Assembly: GCA_017410065.1 (NCBI GenBank)
Contig: JAFQRL010000026.1
Location: 1 to 37,228 of the forward strand
Direction: 5' to 3'
Source of the DNA: Clostridia bacterium
Lineage (GTDB): Bacteria > Bacillota > Clostridia > Oscillospirales > CAG-272
Length of the DNA: 37,228 nt
Within the stretch, counting starts at the first letter, position 1. Each line of letters starts with the position of its first letter. Of the stretch, positions 16,163 through 25,242 are shown piece after piece. A program made the position numbers and the translations under genes. The notes below the pieces were generated by a model, which saw only the letters and a list, made by a program, of their open reading frames with translations, did no database searches and was not told the origin of the DNA.

Positions 16163-19006
16163 ATGAGGTACAGGATAAGCGTTGATCCCTTCCATAAAAA
16201 ATACCCTGCGCCAAGCTTCCGCGAGGAGCTCGCAAGCCCTTATCATAAGGAGAAGCCGCCGCACTTCGGCAGTCGCCCAAGGAAGGATTTTGAGATATCT
16301 CTTGAAGCTGTTAATATCCGCGCGGATTTCCCCGATCCCGATGGTCTATTAGATAGCGCATACGCCGATCTTGCAAGCTTTTTCCGTGTTTACGGAGTAA
16401 GGACGGACGAGGGCGGAGTCCCGATATATACCCAAATTTGCGACACGTCCTGCCGCGAAGCATATAAAATATCCGTTTTTTCGGATAGAGTCGTCCTTTC
16501 GGCTAACGATACGGAGGGAATCCGCCGTGCGATATATTATATTGAGGACGAGATAAAAAAGGCGGGCGGACCTTATCTTCCGATAGGTGAGATATCGCGC
16601 ACCCCATTCGTTAAGTCGCGCATTTCAAAATGCTTCTTCGCGCCCCCGAGCCACGCATCGAGCGAGGGCACGGTAAACGAGCTCGCCTCCGACATTGATT
16701 ACTACCCGGAGGAGTATCTGAACAGACTTGCTCACGATGGAGTGAACGGGCTTTGGATAGGCGCAAGTCTCCACGATCTGCTTGAGAGTGACGTTATCCC
16801 CGAATACGGCAAGGATTCTGCGCGAAGACTCAAAAAGCTTCGTGAGACCGTCTTGCGATGCAGAAGGTACGGAATAGGAGTGTATCTTCTTTCGGTTGAG
16901 CCTGCGTCGGGCTACAACAACCCCGCCTTTGAGGCGCACCCCGAATATCACGGCGCAAAGGGTTGGGCCGATTATCATCTGTTCTGCCCGTCGAATGAGG
17001 GCTGCTTTGATTATATCCGCGGCGCGATGAAAAGGCTTTTCTCGGCAGTTCCCGAGCTTGCGGGCTTTATCAATATATCCACAGGCGAGGCACTTTCCGC
17101 CTGCGGCTCGGATATGAGCCTGAAGTGCCCGCGGTGCAAGAAAAAATACGGAACCCTTGCGGCGACCCTTGCCGCCACCGAAAAGGTGTTTGCCGATGCT
17201 ATCCGCGAGGTCGCTTCCAATGCAGAATTTATCAGCTGGACCTATTCTCAAAGAGTTTGGGAGAGAGAGGACGTTATAGCCTCCTGCGAGGCGCGTGACA
17301 GGTCGGTCATCCATATGCAGAACTTTGAGGACTTCGGTGTTACAAAGCAGCTTGGCGAGGATAGATACGCCTTTGATTATTGGCTCTCCTACGTTGGTCC
17401 CGGTGAGGTAATGGCGGATAGCCTTAAGGTGAATAAAAAGCGCGGAGTGAGGACTTACGCAAAGCTTCAGGTCTGCTCCTCTCACGAAATCACAACCGTT
17501 CCGTATATTCCCACCCCCGGTATCCTTTACGATAAATTTAAGGTTATGCACGACGAGGGAATATCGGGAGCTGTTATGTGCTGGTATTTCGGAAGCTATC
17601 CCTGCCTTATGAGCCGTGCGGCGTGCGAGCTTTCCTTTGAGCCCTTCCCGAAGGACCGAGAGAGGTTTCTTCTTGATACGGCGAGACTTTATTGGGGAGA
17701 CGACGCAAGTGCCGCGGCAAGCGCTTATTCGCTTTTTGAGGAGGGATACAGAAATTATCCCGTGAGCCAATCCTTTGAATGGTTTGGTCCGATGCAGGAT
17801 TCTCCCGTAGCACCCCTTCATCTGTTACCCAAGGATCTTCCGATGCCGTCCACCTGGCTCACTGAAAATATGGTGGGAGGCGACAGGATCGGCGAGTGCC
17901 TCCTCGACGGTCACACTCCCAGTGAGGCTATCTCGCTCACCTCTCTTATGGCTGAAAAATGGAAGGCGGGAGTCCAAATTCTGGACACCCTCCCCGACTT
18001 AAGCTATTATATAAGAGCCGAGCAGGTGTCTGTTTGCCGTGCTGTCGGGCTGCTTTTTGAAAGCGGAAATAATATTCTCGCCTTCTATGAGCTTCGCCAT
18101 AGGCTTGGTATAGGCGAGGGCGATGCGCGCGAGCTGCTTTCTGAAATGAAGAAAATCGTTATTCGCGAAATGGATATCTCCCGTGAGCTTTCGGCTCTCT
18201 GCGAGGGCGATCCGAGGCTAGGCTATCACCCCGAGGCTCACGGCTATAAATATTTCCCCGAAAAGCTTCGCTGGCGTATAGATGAGCTTGAAAAGCTTCT
18301 TGAAACCGAGTTTTGCGAGGTGGAGAAAAGAATAGAAAACGGTCTTGCGCCCCTGGGCTTCTACGTTGGTGAGGGCGACGGCAGAGTGATCCGCGAGGGT
18401 GAGTCGGAGCCGTTTTACCCCGAGGGCAGCTTCCGTTACAGCGACGGCACGGTCTGCTCCTTCGGTGACCTATATGCAGACAATTCGCTCGGCAGCTGTG
18501 GCGGCGAGCCCGAATTCAATTGCAGACTTGCGGAGGAGTATTTTACCTCGCCGAAAACTTATATTGAATACAGCGAAAAGGACGGTAGAATAACACTTAA
18601 GCTCACCCTTTATGAGGGTGTGGGCGACAGCCTGCATATCCGCCCCGAATTTCACCTTTTCCACCCATCGGCGCATATCTACCTTAAGGACGGCGCGCTC
18701 CATATTCCCGAGCAGAAGAATTACTCAATGTTAAGAGGTAGGCTTGATAAGAGGAGGGCGGCGTTTGAATGTAGATATTCGGAGGCTACGCCCGAGGACG
18801 TGTCTCATTTATTCACTTCAAGCACGGCGATATACGAAATAAGCTTTGATAGATCTGCCCTCGGTATGAGCGAGTGCGAGCCCTTTAGGCTTGCCGTCAG
18901 GAGAGAGGGAAGACATATAGAGGAGCTTGAGCCCGCGGATAGGAAATACAGCCGACTTATCCAAGGCGACTATTCCCCCGATTCATTTGTGCTGTTCTTG
19001 AAATAA
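16163..19006 (+). CDS. Large GH20/DUF4838-like glycoside hydrolase
   Basis: A 947-residue protein with no signal peptide. Residues 95-150 match the small alpha/beta domain that precedes the barrel in GH20 enzymes (YKISVFSDRVVLSANDTEGIRRAIYYIED, then PIGEISRTPF). A TIM barrel spans about 150-520. Glu309 in STGEALSACG is a candidate catalytic acid and is followed by a CPRC pair (C322/C325), an arrangement that recalls DUF4838/GH163-type proteins. Residues 600-750 are helical and the last 170 are a beta domain. It probably cleaves a beta-linked amino sugar or related glycan in the cytoplasm, but the exact family is unsure. It forms a single transcription unit with its own promoter and a long-stem terminator. 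Confidence 0.65.
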   Translation: MRYRISVDPFHKKYPAPSFREELASPYHKEKPPHFGSRPRKDFEISLEAVNIRADFPDPDGLLDSAYADLASFFRVYGVRTDEGGVPIYTQICDTSCREAYKISVFSDRVVLSANDTEGIRRAIYYIEDEIKKAGGPYLPIGEISRTPFVKSRISKCFFAPPSHASSEGTVNELASDIDYYPEEYLNRLAHDGVNGLWIGASLHDLLESDVIPEYGKDSARRLKKLRETVLRCRRYGIGVYLLSVEPASGYNNPAFEAHPEYHGAKGWADYHLFCPSNEGCFDYIRGAMKRLFSAVPELAGFINISTGEALSACGSDMSLKCPRCKKKYGTLAATLAATEKVFADAIREVASNAEFISWTYSQRVWEREDVIASCEARDRSVIHMQNFEDFGVTKQLGEDRYAFDYWLSYVGPGEVMADSLKVNKKRGVRTYAKLQVCSSHEITTVPYIPTPGILYDKFKVMHDEGISGAVMCWYFGSYPCLMSRAACELSFEPFPKDRERFLLDTARLYWGDDASAAASAYSLFEEGYRNYPVSQSFEWFGPMQDSPVAPLHLLPKDLPMPSTWLTENMVGGDRIGECLLDGHTPSEAISLTSLMAEKWKAGVQILDTLPDLSYYIRAEQVSVCRAVGLLFESGNNILAFYELRHRLGIGEGDARELLSEMKKIVIREMDISRELSALCEGDPRLGYHPEAHGYKYFPEKLRWRIDELEKLLETEFCEVEKRIENGLAPLGFYVGEGDGRVIREGESEPFYPEGSFRYSDGTVCSFGDLYADNSLGSCGGEPEFNCRLAEEYFTSPKTYIEYSEKDGRITLKLTLYEGVGDSLHIRPEFHLFHPSAHIYLKDGALHIPEQKNYSMLRGRLDKRRAAFECRYSEATPEDVSHLFTSSTAIYEISFDRSALGMSECEPFRLAVRREGRHIEELEPADRKYSRLIQGDYSPDSFVLFLK

Positions 19007-19113
19007 GCACTTATAGTTCTGCCACCTTATAGCCCTCTATCGAACCCCAAAAGAGCGGATTTTGGTTGCAAATTATTAAATCCTTAAATTCGCACTTTTC
19101 ATAAAAAGCAAAC

Positions 19114-19159
19114 AAAAAGCCATAAAATGCAAATTGCGCTTTGCATTTTATGGCTTTTT
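19114..19159. terminator. Bidirectional terminator with a 20-bp stem
   Basis: A perfect 20-bp hairpin: AAAAAGCCATAAAATGCAAA (19114-19133), loop TTGCGC, and its exact complement at 19140-19159. A-run and T-run ends serve both the plus-strand glycosidase and the minus-strand symporter gene. Confidence 0.9.
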
Positions 19160-19174
19160 ATCATATCAGCCCGA

Positions 19175-20587
19175 CTATTCGCTATCGTCCTGCCAATAAT
19201 CAAGCTTTTGATTAATTCCGATATCCCTTGCAAGGAACGGTGTATCCGAGCTCGATTTCCTTCTCCTTCTGTAATCCTTAAGGGCACGGAAGGCGTACCT
19301 TCCGAGAATGATTATTACAGGCATATTGATGATGGTCATAAGTCCCATCATAAGATCGGCAAGATTCCAAAGGAAGCCCGCGCTGAGACCCGCGCCGACC
19401 AAAACTAAAGCTGAGGCAACGATGTAATATGCGATCTTGAATTTCTTTGCGGGGGCTTTTCCGAAAACGTGATTGAAGGCTTTGTCAACGTAGAAAAGAT
19501 TTCCGATGATCGTGGTGAAGGCAAAGAGCACCATTGCCACGGTGATAAACACGGGACCGAAGCCTCCGAGGCTTGCGCTCATAGATGCTTGCACGTAGGG
19601 TGCGCCCTCTAATGCCTTTGTTGGCTCGATGCCCGAGCAAAGGCACATAAACGCGGTTGCGGAGCAAACTAAAAGTGTGTCTATAAACACCGAAAGCACC
19701 TGAACCAAGCCTTGCTTTGCGGGGTGAGAAACGTCTGCCGCCGCCGATGCGTTCGGCGCGGAGCCAACTCCCGCTTCATTACTGAAAAGACCGCGCTTTA
19801 TACCGTACATCACGCAGGAGCCGCCGAAGCCACCGAAGATAGCTCTGAAGTTGAATGCCTCGGAGAATATTCTGCCGAGCACTCCGCCAAGCAAGCCGAT
19901 ATTCATAAAGACTATTACAAGGGCGACCAATATGTATGCAATTCCCATAACGGGAACGAGAATTCCCGTTATTTTAAGAAGCCTTTTGCCGCCGCCGAAA
20001 AGGCAGAAGCAAACAAGAGCCGCAAGCATAAGTCCGATTATCCAAGGAGTTATTCTTTCATCGTAGAAGGAATATTGCGCAAAGGATGATTGAAGGTTAT
20101 AGGATGCGAGCATATTGAAGCCTACGCCGTAGGTGAGGATAAGCAGAACCGAAAAGACTATTGCAAGAGGTCTGCATCCGAGAGCCTGCTCGATATAATA
20201 AGCGGGACCTCCGAAGGAGCCGTCCTTGCCGCGCCGCTTATATATCTGCGCAAGAGTGCTTTCAACAAAGGCGCTTGCCGCACCGATTATAGCGATCACC
20301 CACATCCAGAAAACCGAGCCGAAGCCGCCGCAGCATATAGCCGTTGAGACTCCGATTATGTTTCCCGTGCCGACCCTCGAGGCGGTGGAAACGAGCAGTG
20401 CGCTTAAGGACGAGATGCCACCCTTTTTATTCGGTGCCTCTGTGACACCGCGTATCTGCTCGGGGAGGGTAGTGACTTGGGCAAATTTGGTTCTGACGGT
20501 AAAGTATATTCCGCCGCCAACGAGGAGGATTATCAGCACCCAGCTATATAAGGCCTCGTTGATGTAGCCGACGATCGTGTTCAGCAT
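19175..20587 (-). CDS. Sodium:alanine symporter family (AGCS) transporter
   Basis: A 470-residue integral membrane protein with about 11 hydrophobic segments. AGCS landmarks are present: SALLVSTASRVGTGNIIGVSTAI near the N-terminus, GGPAYYIEQALG, and GIKRGLFSNEAGVGSAPNASAAADVSHP in the middle. It imports alanine or glycine with Na+. It lies 24 nt after sstT on the same strand with ribosome binding site CGGAG, so it is the second gene of an amino-acid uptake operon. The C-terminal tail is charged and cytoplasmic. A 20-bp hairpin terminator follows. Confidence 0.93.
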   Translation of the reverse strand: MLNTIVGYINEALYSWVLIILLVGGGIYFTVRTKFAQVTTLPEQIRGVTEAPNKKGGISSLSALLVSTASRVGTGNIIGVSTAICCGGFGSVFWMWVIAIIGAASAFVESTLAQIYKRRGKDGSFGGPAYYIEQALGCRPLAIVFSVLLILTYGVGFNMLASYNLQSSFAQYSFYDERITPWIIGLMLAALVCFCLFGGGKRLLKITGILVPVMGIAYILVALVIVFMNIGLLGGVLGRIFSEAFNFRAIFGGFGGSCVMYGIKRGLFSNEAGVGSAPNASAAADVSHPAKQGLVQVLSVFIDTLLVCSATAFMCLCSGIEPTKALEGAPYVQASMSASLGGFGPVFITVAMVLFAFTTIIGNLFYVDKAFNHVFGKAPAKKFKIAYYIVASALVLVGAGLSAGFLWNLADLMMGLMTIINMPVIIILGRYAFRALKDYRRRRKSSSDTPFLARDIGINQKLDYWQDDSE

Positions 20588-20611
20588 AAATAACTCCGGA
20601 AAATTTTGTAT

Positions 20612-21895
20612 TTAGTCGGCAGAAGCTTCGGGGGTATCGTCCTCCGCGGTCTCATACACCGCGCCGACCTTAAACTCACGACCCTGCTTCTTCCATTCAA
20701 TATATTCGGCGGTAGCGGCGAACATAACGTCTCCCGAGGAGTTGATAGCCGTTTCAAGAGAATCCTGGATAACGCCGATAATAAAGCCGACCGCAACCAT
20801 CTTCATAGCAATGTCCGCAGGCACGTTGAGAAGCGAGCAAGCCATAGGAATAAGAAGAAGCGAGCCACCCGCAACACCCGATGCGCCGCAGGCTCCGAGA
20901 GTTGCAACAAAGCTTAAAAGAATAGCGATAAAGAAGTTTACATCAACACCGCAGGTGAACGCCGCGCTAAGGCTGAGCACCGTGATGGTGATAGCCGCAC
21001 CGTCCATATTGATGGTGGCACCGAGAGGGATCGCGACAGAGTAGTATTCACGGTCAAGACCGAGACGCTTGCAAAGCTGCATATTGATGGGAATATTAAC
21101 AGCCGAGCTTCTCGTGAAGAATGCGGAAATACCCGACTCCTTAACGCAACGCCAAACAAGGGGATAGGGGTTTCTTCTGAGGAAGAGGAAAATGAGAAGG
21201 GGATCGATGATAAGGAATACTGCCAGCATACAGCCAACGAGCACCAGAAGAAGATATCCGTAGTCCACGAATATTTCAAGTCCGTATTCGCCAACGGAGG
21301 TGTAAACGAGACCGAGAATACCGAAGGGCGCAAGCTGAATAATGCCGCCAACAACGCTTGATACCGCCGTGGAAAGATCTGCGAGGACCGTCTTGGTTTT
21401 CTCCGAGCCCTTCATTCTGATGGCAAAGCCGAGAGCGATCGACCAGGTGAGGATTGAGAGATAATTGCCGCCTGTAAGCGCGGAAAGGGGATTTTCAACC
21501 ATCTTAAGAAGAAGGTTTTTGAGCACGTCCCCAAGGCTTTCGGGAGCCGAGCTCACAAAGCTTTCTCCGAGGGGAATTGTCACGCGGAAGATAAATGACA
21601 TAACCACCGCAAACGTCGCCGCAAGGAAGGTTGAGAGCATATAAAGCCCTATGACTCTTGTGAATCTTGAGCCGAGGCCCTTACCCGCAGAGGAGAGCGA
21701 TGCAATAATAAGCACGAAAACGAGTATGGGTGCTATTGCCTTGAGTCCGCTTGTGAAAAGAGTGCCGAGGACGGCAATGAAATCAATGGCGGGGACGAAT
21801 ATTCCAAGCAAAACGCCGATCGCCATACCGATAAGTATTTTCAGCACGAGAGGAAATTTCACGTATGCCGAAAATATGCTTTTAACTACTTTCAT
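20612..21895 (-). CDS. sstT: Serine/threonine:sodium symporter SstT
   Basis: A 427-residue member of the dicarboxylate/amino acid:cation symporter family. Its sequence follows SstT closely from the N-terminus (KFPLVLKILIGMAIGVLLGIF) through the TRSSAVNIPINM helical hairpin, the PLGATINMDGAAITITV motif and the second hairpin GASGVAGGSLLLIPMA to the substrate-site segment QDSLETAINSSGDV. Length is typical. It takes up serine and threonine with Na+. It is first in an operon with the AGCS transporter and has its own promoter. Confidence 0.93.
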   Translation of the reverse strand: MKVVKSIFSAYVKFPLVLKILIGMAIGVLLGIFVPAIDFIAVLGTLFTSGLKAIAPILVFVLIIASLSSAGKGLGSRFTRVIGLYMLSTFLAATFAVVMSFIFRVTIPLGESFVSSAPESLGDVLKNLLLKMVENPLSALTGGNYLSILTWSIALGFAIRMKGSEKTKTVLADLSTAVSSVVGGIIQLAPFGILGLVYTSVGEYGLEIFVDYGYLLLVLVGCMLAVFLIIDPLLIFLFLRRNPYPLVWRCVKESGISAFFTRSSAVNIPINMQLCKRLGLDREYYSVAIPLGATINMDGAAITITVLSLSAAFTCGVDVNFFIAILLSFVATLGACGASGVAGGSLLLIPMACSLLNVPADIAMKMVAVGFIIGVIQDSLETAINSSGDVMFAATAEYIEWKKQGREFKVGAVYETAEDDTPEASAD

Positions 21896-21926
21896 ATAAT
21901 CATTCCTTTAATTTTGTTTTTGTTAT

Positions 21927-21955
21927 ATTATACACTATTTTTCGGGATTTTGCAA
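21927..21955 (-). promoter_or_regulatory. Promoter of sstT
   Basis: On the minus strand, TTGCAA (21955-21950), a 17-nt spacer and TATAAT (21932-21927). The -35 box lies inside the 3' end of the upstream YitT gene. Confidence 0.75.
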
Positions 21956-22618
21956 GTAATTGTTTGCATTTTCCTCGCACATTTCTGTTTTTTCTTCTTG
22001 GTTTGTTTGTTCCTTGCTCTTTGTTTTCTTCTTTCCAAAGCCTTCTATTATGCCGATGATCTGCCCGGATAGAGTAACCGTGAGGAGCGAATAGAGGATC
22101 TTATCTATCGGAATATAGAAAAGCGAGAGCGCGAGGACGGTGAGATCGGAGATCAGATACACCCAACGTATGCCGAGCCCCGTGAGCTTATGTATCGACA
22201 TAGCGAGAGCATCGTCTCCGCAAGGAGCACCTCCCGCTCTCACGCAAAGCCCCACGCCAACTCCGACGAACACCGCACCGATAAGTGCCGCGAGAAGCCT
22301 ATGGTCTCCAATGGCGGGGAAGAGCGGACCGATGAGCTCGAAGATAAAATAGAAAAGCGAAAACGCGCCTGTGGCAACGCCGCTGTAAATGATAAATTTC
22401 TTGCCGAGGGTGCGCCATCCGAAAAGGTAGCACGCGCCGTTCAGCACTATCGCCGTTATGGACGGAGAAAGAGTGAAAAGCTTTTCAAAAAGCAGGGTGA
22501 GCCCAAGGGTTCCGCCCTCGGTAACTCCCGAGAATGAATGTACGTTGAAAAGTCCGAATGCGAGAATAAGCGAGCCGACCAAAAGCAGCACGATGTCTTT
22601 GATTCTTGAATTGACCAT
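21935..22618 (-). CDS. YitT-family membrane protein (short form)
   Basis: A 227-residue membrane protein with five or six hydrophobic helices (LILAFGLFNVHSFSGVTEGGTLGLTLLFEKL at the N-terminus is characteristic of the YitT/DUF161 domain). The family's C-terminal DUF2179 domain is absent, replaced by a short Lys/Glu-rich tail. Function of the family is not established. The start ATG 22618 has GGAGG upstream. It is the third gene after an ABC ATPase and permease, 36 nt from the permease stop, so probably co-transcribed. Confidence 0.8.
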   Translation of the reverse strand: MVNSRIKDIVLLLVGSLILAFGLFNVHSFSGVTEGGTLGLTLLFEKLFTLSPSITAIVLNGACYLFGWRTLGKKFIIYSGVATGAFSLFYFIFELIGPLFPAIGDHRLLAALIGAVFVGVGVGLCVRAGGAPCGDDALAMSIHKLTGLGIRWVYLISDLTVLALSLFYIPIDKILYSLLTVTLSGQIIGIIEGFGKKKTKSKEQTNQEEKTEMCEENANNYLQNPEK

Positions 22619-22654
22619 AGTCGACCTCCGTAAATTTGAGAGTCGTTTTTTCGT

Positions 22655-23482
22655 TTATTTTATGTCCTTTTTCCTGAAGGTCAGGTAGCCGAGCCCCACG
22701 ATAAGCGCGCAGAGTGCGGCGTTTGGAAGGACAAGATACAGAATATCCTTCAGAGCATAGCTCATACCTGTGCCGATAGCCGTGGTGGTGAAGGCGTTTG
22801 AAGCGTTCAGGAATTCAAGGAAGCCGTGGAAGGTCGAATCGGGATCGGCAAACATATAAACGGCTCCGATTATACTTCCAACCACCGTCATAACGAAGTA
22901 TACGACGAAGTACATAACGATGGAAAGTCCCGCCCGCTTCATATTGACTATAAAGAAGGTGATGATTGCGGAGACCATAAAGTAGATGAGCAGCTCCATA
23001 CCGAGAGAAGCCATAAGGTAGCCGAAGTCGCTCATAGTGAAGGCGGTTGGCTGATAGTCGAAGAAGATGAGTGATACCAGCATCGTGAGAATTGCGTGAG
23101 CAAAGATAAATCCGCACACAAGGATCGCGGTGGTTATGAGCATTGAGAAATAAATGCTCGCGCGTGATTTGCCCGAGATTATCTTATTGCGTATCGTGCC
23201 GCCGCTGAAATCCTTGCAGATTATGATGGTCACGAATATGGGAAGCATCAAACCGAAATTATTGCCAAGCGAAAAGGAACTGAAAAGCATAGATTTTGCG
23301 TTGATGCCGAGTCCCATTTCATAAAGCAGCTCAATCGTTTCCTGATCAAAGCCGAGAAGCATAAAAATGCCTTTATAGAGCAGAGGTATAATGAGTGCGA
23401 AAGCACCGCCGATGATGCAAAGCACCAAAAACAGCTTATCCTTAACCGAGCGGCGAAGATCGGTCTTTAATAGATCAGTCAT
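22655..23482 (-). CDS. ABC-2 type transporter permease
   Basis: A 275-residue protein with six predicted membrane helices and the ABC-2 feature of a cytoplasmic loop before the second helix (CKDFSGGTIRNKIISGKSRASIYFSMLI). It overlaps the preceding ATPase gene by 8 nt, so the two are translationally coupled and form one exporter. Substrate unknown; such pairs in Clostridia often mediate antimicrobial-peptide resistance or lipid and drug export. Confidence 0.88.
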   Translation of the reverse strand: MTDLLKTDLRRSVKDKLFLVLCIIGGAFALIIPLLYKGIFMLLGFDQETIELLYEMGLGINAKSMLFSSFSLGNNFGLMLPIFVTIIICKDFSGGTIRNKIISGKSRASIYFSMLITTAILVCGFIFAHAILTMLVSLIFFDYQPTAFTMSDFGYLMASLGMELLIYFMVSAIITFFIVNMKRAGLSIVMYFVVYFVMTVVGSIIGAVYMFADPDSTFHGFLEFLNASNAFTTTAIGTGMSYALKDILYLVLPNAALCALIVGLGYLTFRKKDIK

Positions 23483-24404
23483 TTGCTTTTCCTCCTATCA
23501 AGGAAAGATAATATTCCTCAATGCCCATTCTGCTGCAAACCACGCTGTCGAGAGAAATGCCTGCGGAAATTATTTTTCCGAGAAGCGCGTTCAGGTCGAT
23601 ATCGCCGTAGACCTTTACACCGCTTGTCGTTTGCGTGTAGTCATCGGGTGAGAACGTACTTTTAACAAGCGAGATAAGCTCACTTGTGTTTTTTGATTCG
23701 ATAAGCACCGACGCGCGACATTCGCGCAAAAGCTCCGAGGTGGTGATCTCCTTAACGAGTACGCCCTTTGAGATTATTCCGTACTTGGTTGCAACAAGGG
23801 CAAGCTCGGAGAGAATATGTGAGGAGATAAGGAAGGTTATCTCCCGCTCTCTGTTCAGCTTGATAATAAGCTCGCGCACCTCAACTATACCCGCAGGGTC
23901 AAGACCGTTCATCGGCTCGTCAAGTATAATAAGCTCGGGCTCGCCGATAAGTGCCATACCGATGCCGAGCCTCTGGCGCATACCGAGCGAGAAATTGCCC
24001 GCAAGCTTTTTGCTTTCATACAGATCGGAAAGACCGACCGCCGCAAGCGTTTTTTGTACCTTTTCCTCAACGCCCTCCTTGATGCCGAGCACCGAGCATT
24101 GAAGCCTTAAATTATCTGCGGCTGACATATTCATATAGATGGACGGCGACTCAACGATCGCACCGACTCTGCGACGCTGTGCAAGGATAGCGGGGTCGTC
24201 GTCGCGAACGCCGAATAGTGCCGAGTGTCCCTTCGTGGGGAAGATCAAGCCCGTCACAAGACGGATGACCGTCGTCTTTCCCGAGCCGTTCTCGCCAACA
24301 AAGCCGTAAACGTCGCCCTTCGCAACGCGCATATTCACGTCCTTAAGAGCCCATTGGCTGTTGTAGCGCTTGGAAAGATCAAAGGTTTCCAAAACGTAAT
24401 CCAT
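23475..24404 (-). CDS. ABC transporter ATP-binding protein
   Basis: A 309-residue ATPase with Walker A GENGSGKTT (residues 37-45), signature FSLGMRQRLGIGMAL, Walker B LIILDEPMNGLDP and a switch His (ISSHIL). The last 90 residues are a small accessory domain usual in BcrA/CcmA-type exporters. The start ATG 24404 follows AAAGGAG. It is the first gene of the operon with permease and YitT. No sensor kinase or regulator gene is adjacent. Confidence 0.92.
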   Translation of the reverse strand: MDYVLETFDLSKRYNSQWALKDVNMRVAKGDVYGFVGENGSGKTTVIRLVTGLIFPTKGHSALFGVRDDDPAILAQRRRVGAIVESPSIYMNMSAADNLRLQCSVLGIKEGVEEKVQKTLAAVGLSDLYESKKLAGNFSLGMRQRLGIGMALIGEPELIILDEPMNGLDPAGIVEVRELIIKLNREREITFLISSHILSELALVATKYGIISKGVLVKEITTSELLRECRASVLIESKNTSELISLVKSTFSPDDYTQTTSGVKVYGDIDLNALLGKIISAGISLDSVVCSRMGIEEYYLSLIGGKAND

Positions 24405-24435
24405 AATAGTCTCCTTTCGGTTTTATTACCAGTTT

Positions 24436-24464
24436 ATTCTATCATATAAACGCATAAATTGCAA
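24436..24464 (-). promoter_or_regulatory. Promoter of the ABC transporter operon
   Basis: On the minus strand, TTGCAA (24464-24459), a 17-nt spacer and TAGAAT (24441-24436), 32 nt before the ATG. Confidence 0.75.
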
Positions 24465-24581
24465 TATCGAAAGTGAAACTTTTTCACGACCGTTGGTTGA
24501 GGTGGGCTGCGTTTGCTGTTCAACAGCGGAGGCTTGAGCCGCCCGAAATCAAACTGCTCGGTAAAATGGAATTTTACTGTA

Positions 24582-25232
24582 TTATTTCAATTTCCCTAGT
24601 TTTGCCGTGTTTGCAATTACGATAAGCGTAGTTTGAGCATCAATTACCTGCTCGGGATTGATATTTACGTTGACCTTTTCGCCCTTCTTGATAGCGACGA
24701 TATTGAAGCCGTATTTTTTGCGCAGATTCAATTCGATCAAATTCTTACCGATCCATTCGTCCTTCACGTCGATCTCAACCATCGACACATCCTTTGACAA
24801 AGAAATCATATCAATGAAGCCGGAGCTGAGCAGATTCTTTGCAAGGCGTATTCCCGACTCATTCTCGGGAAAGACCACCCGATCTGCGCCCACACGAAGT
24901 AATATCTTTTGTTGCATCTCGTTGGCACATTTTGCGATAACGGTCTTAACGCCGGCCTCTTTGCAAAGCGTGACCGCCATCACGCTCGCTTCAAGATTGC
25001 TGGCCATACAAACGATAACGGTATCAATATTGCCGATTCCAAGACGGGAAATGACCTCTGAATCGGTTACGTCGGCACATTTGCAAACAGGAAGGTATGC
25101 TACCGCATCGTTGACTATTCTTTCATCGGTATCTACGGCGATAACCTCCATACCGCTCTCTACAAGCTCACGTGCCACGGCTGTGCCGTATCTTCCAAGA
25201 CCAAAGACTGCGTATGTTTTCTTTGATTTCAT
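24582..25232 (-). CDS. KtrA/TrkA-type potassium channel regulatory subunit
   Basis: A 216-residue cytoplasmic RCK protein. The N-terminal Rossmann domain has GLGRYGTAVA (GxGxxG) and an acidic ribose-binding end of strand 2 (VIAVDTD). The C-terminal 75 residues form a TrkA_C domain (KNLIELNLRKKYGFNIVAIKKGE). It binds nucleotide and gates the adjacent membrane subunit. It starts 10 nt after the membrane-subunit gene with ribosome binding site AAGGAGAG. Confidence 0.93.
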   Translation of the reverse strand: MKSKKTYAVFGLGRYGTAVARELVESGMEVIAVDTDERIVNDAVAYLPVCKCADVTDSEVISRLGIGNIDTVIVCMASNLEASVMAVTLCKEAGVKTVIAKCANEMQQKILLRVGADRVVFPENESGIRLAKNLLSSGFIDMISLSKDVSMVEIDVKDEWIGKNLIELNLRKKYGFNIVAIKKGEKVNVNINPEQVIDAQTTLIVIANTAKLGKLK

Positions 25233-25242
25233 AGTTCTCTCC

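Noticed and set aside
24470..24581. Terminator or small RNA between the ABC operon and the potassium genes
   Set aside because: Only a weak AT-rich dyad GTAAAAT/ATTTTAC at 24561-24577 without a T-run in the needed direction; nothing else supportable.
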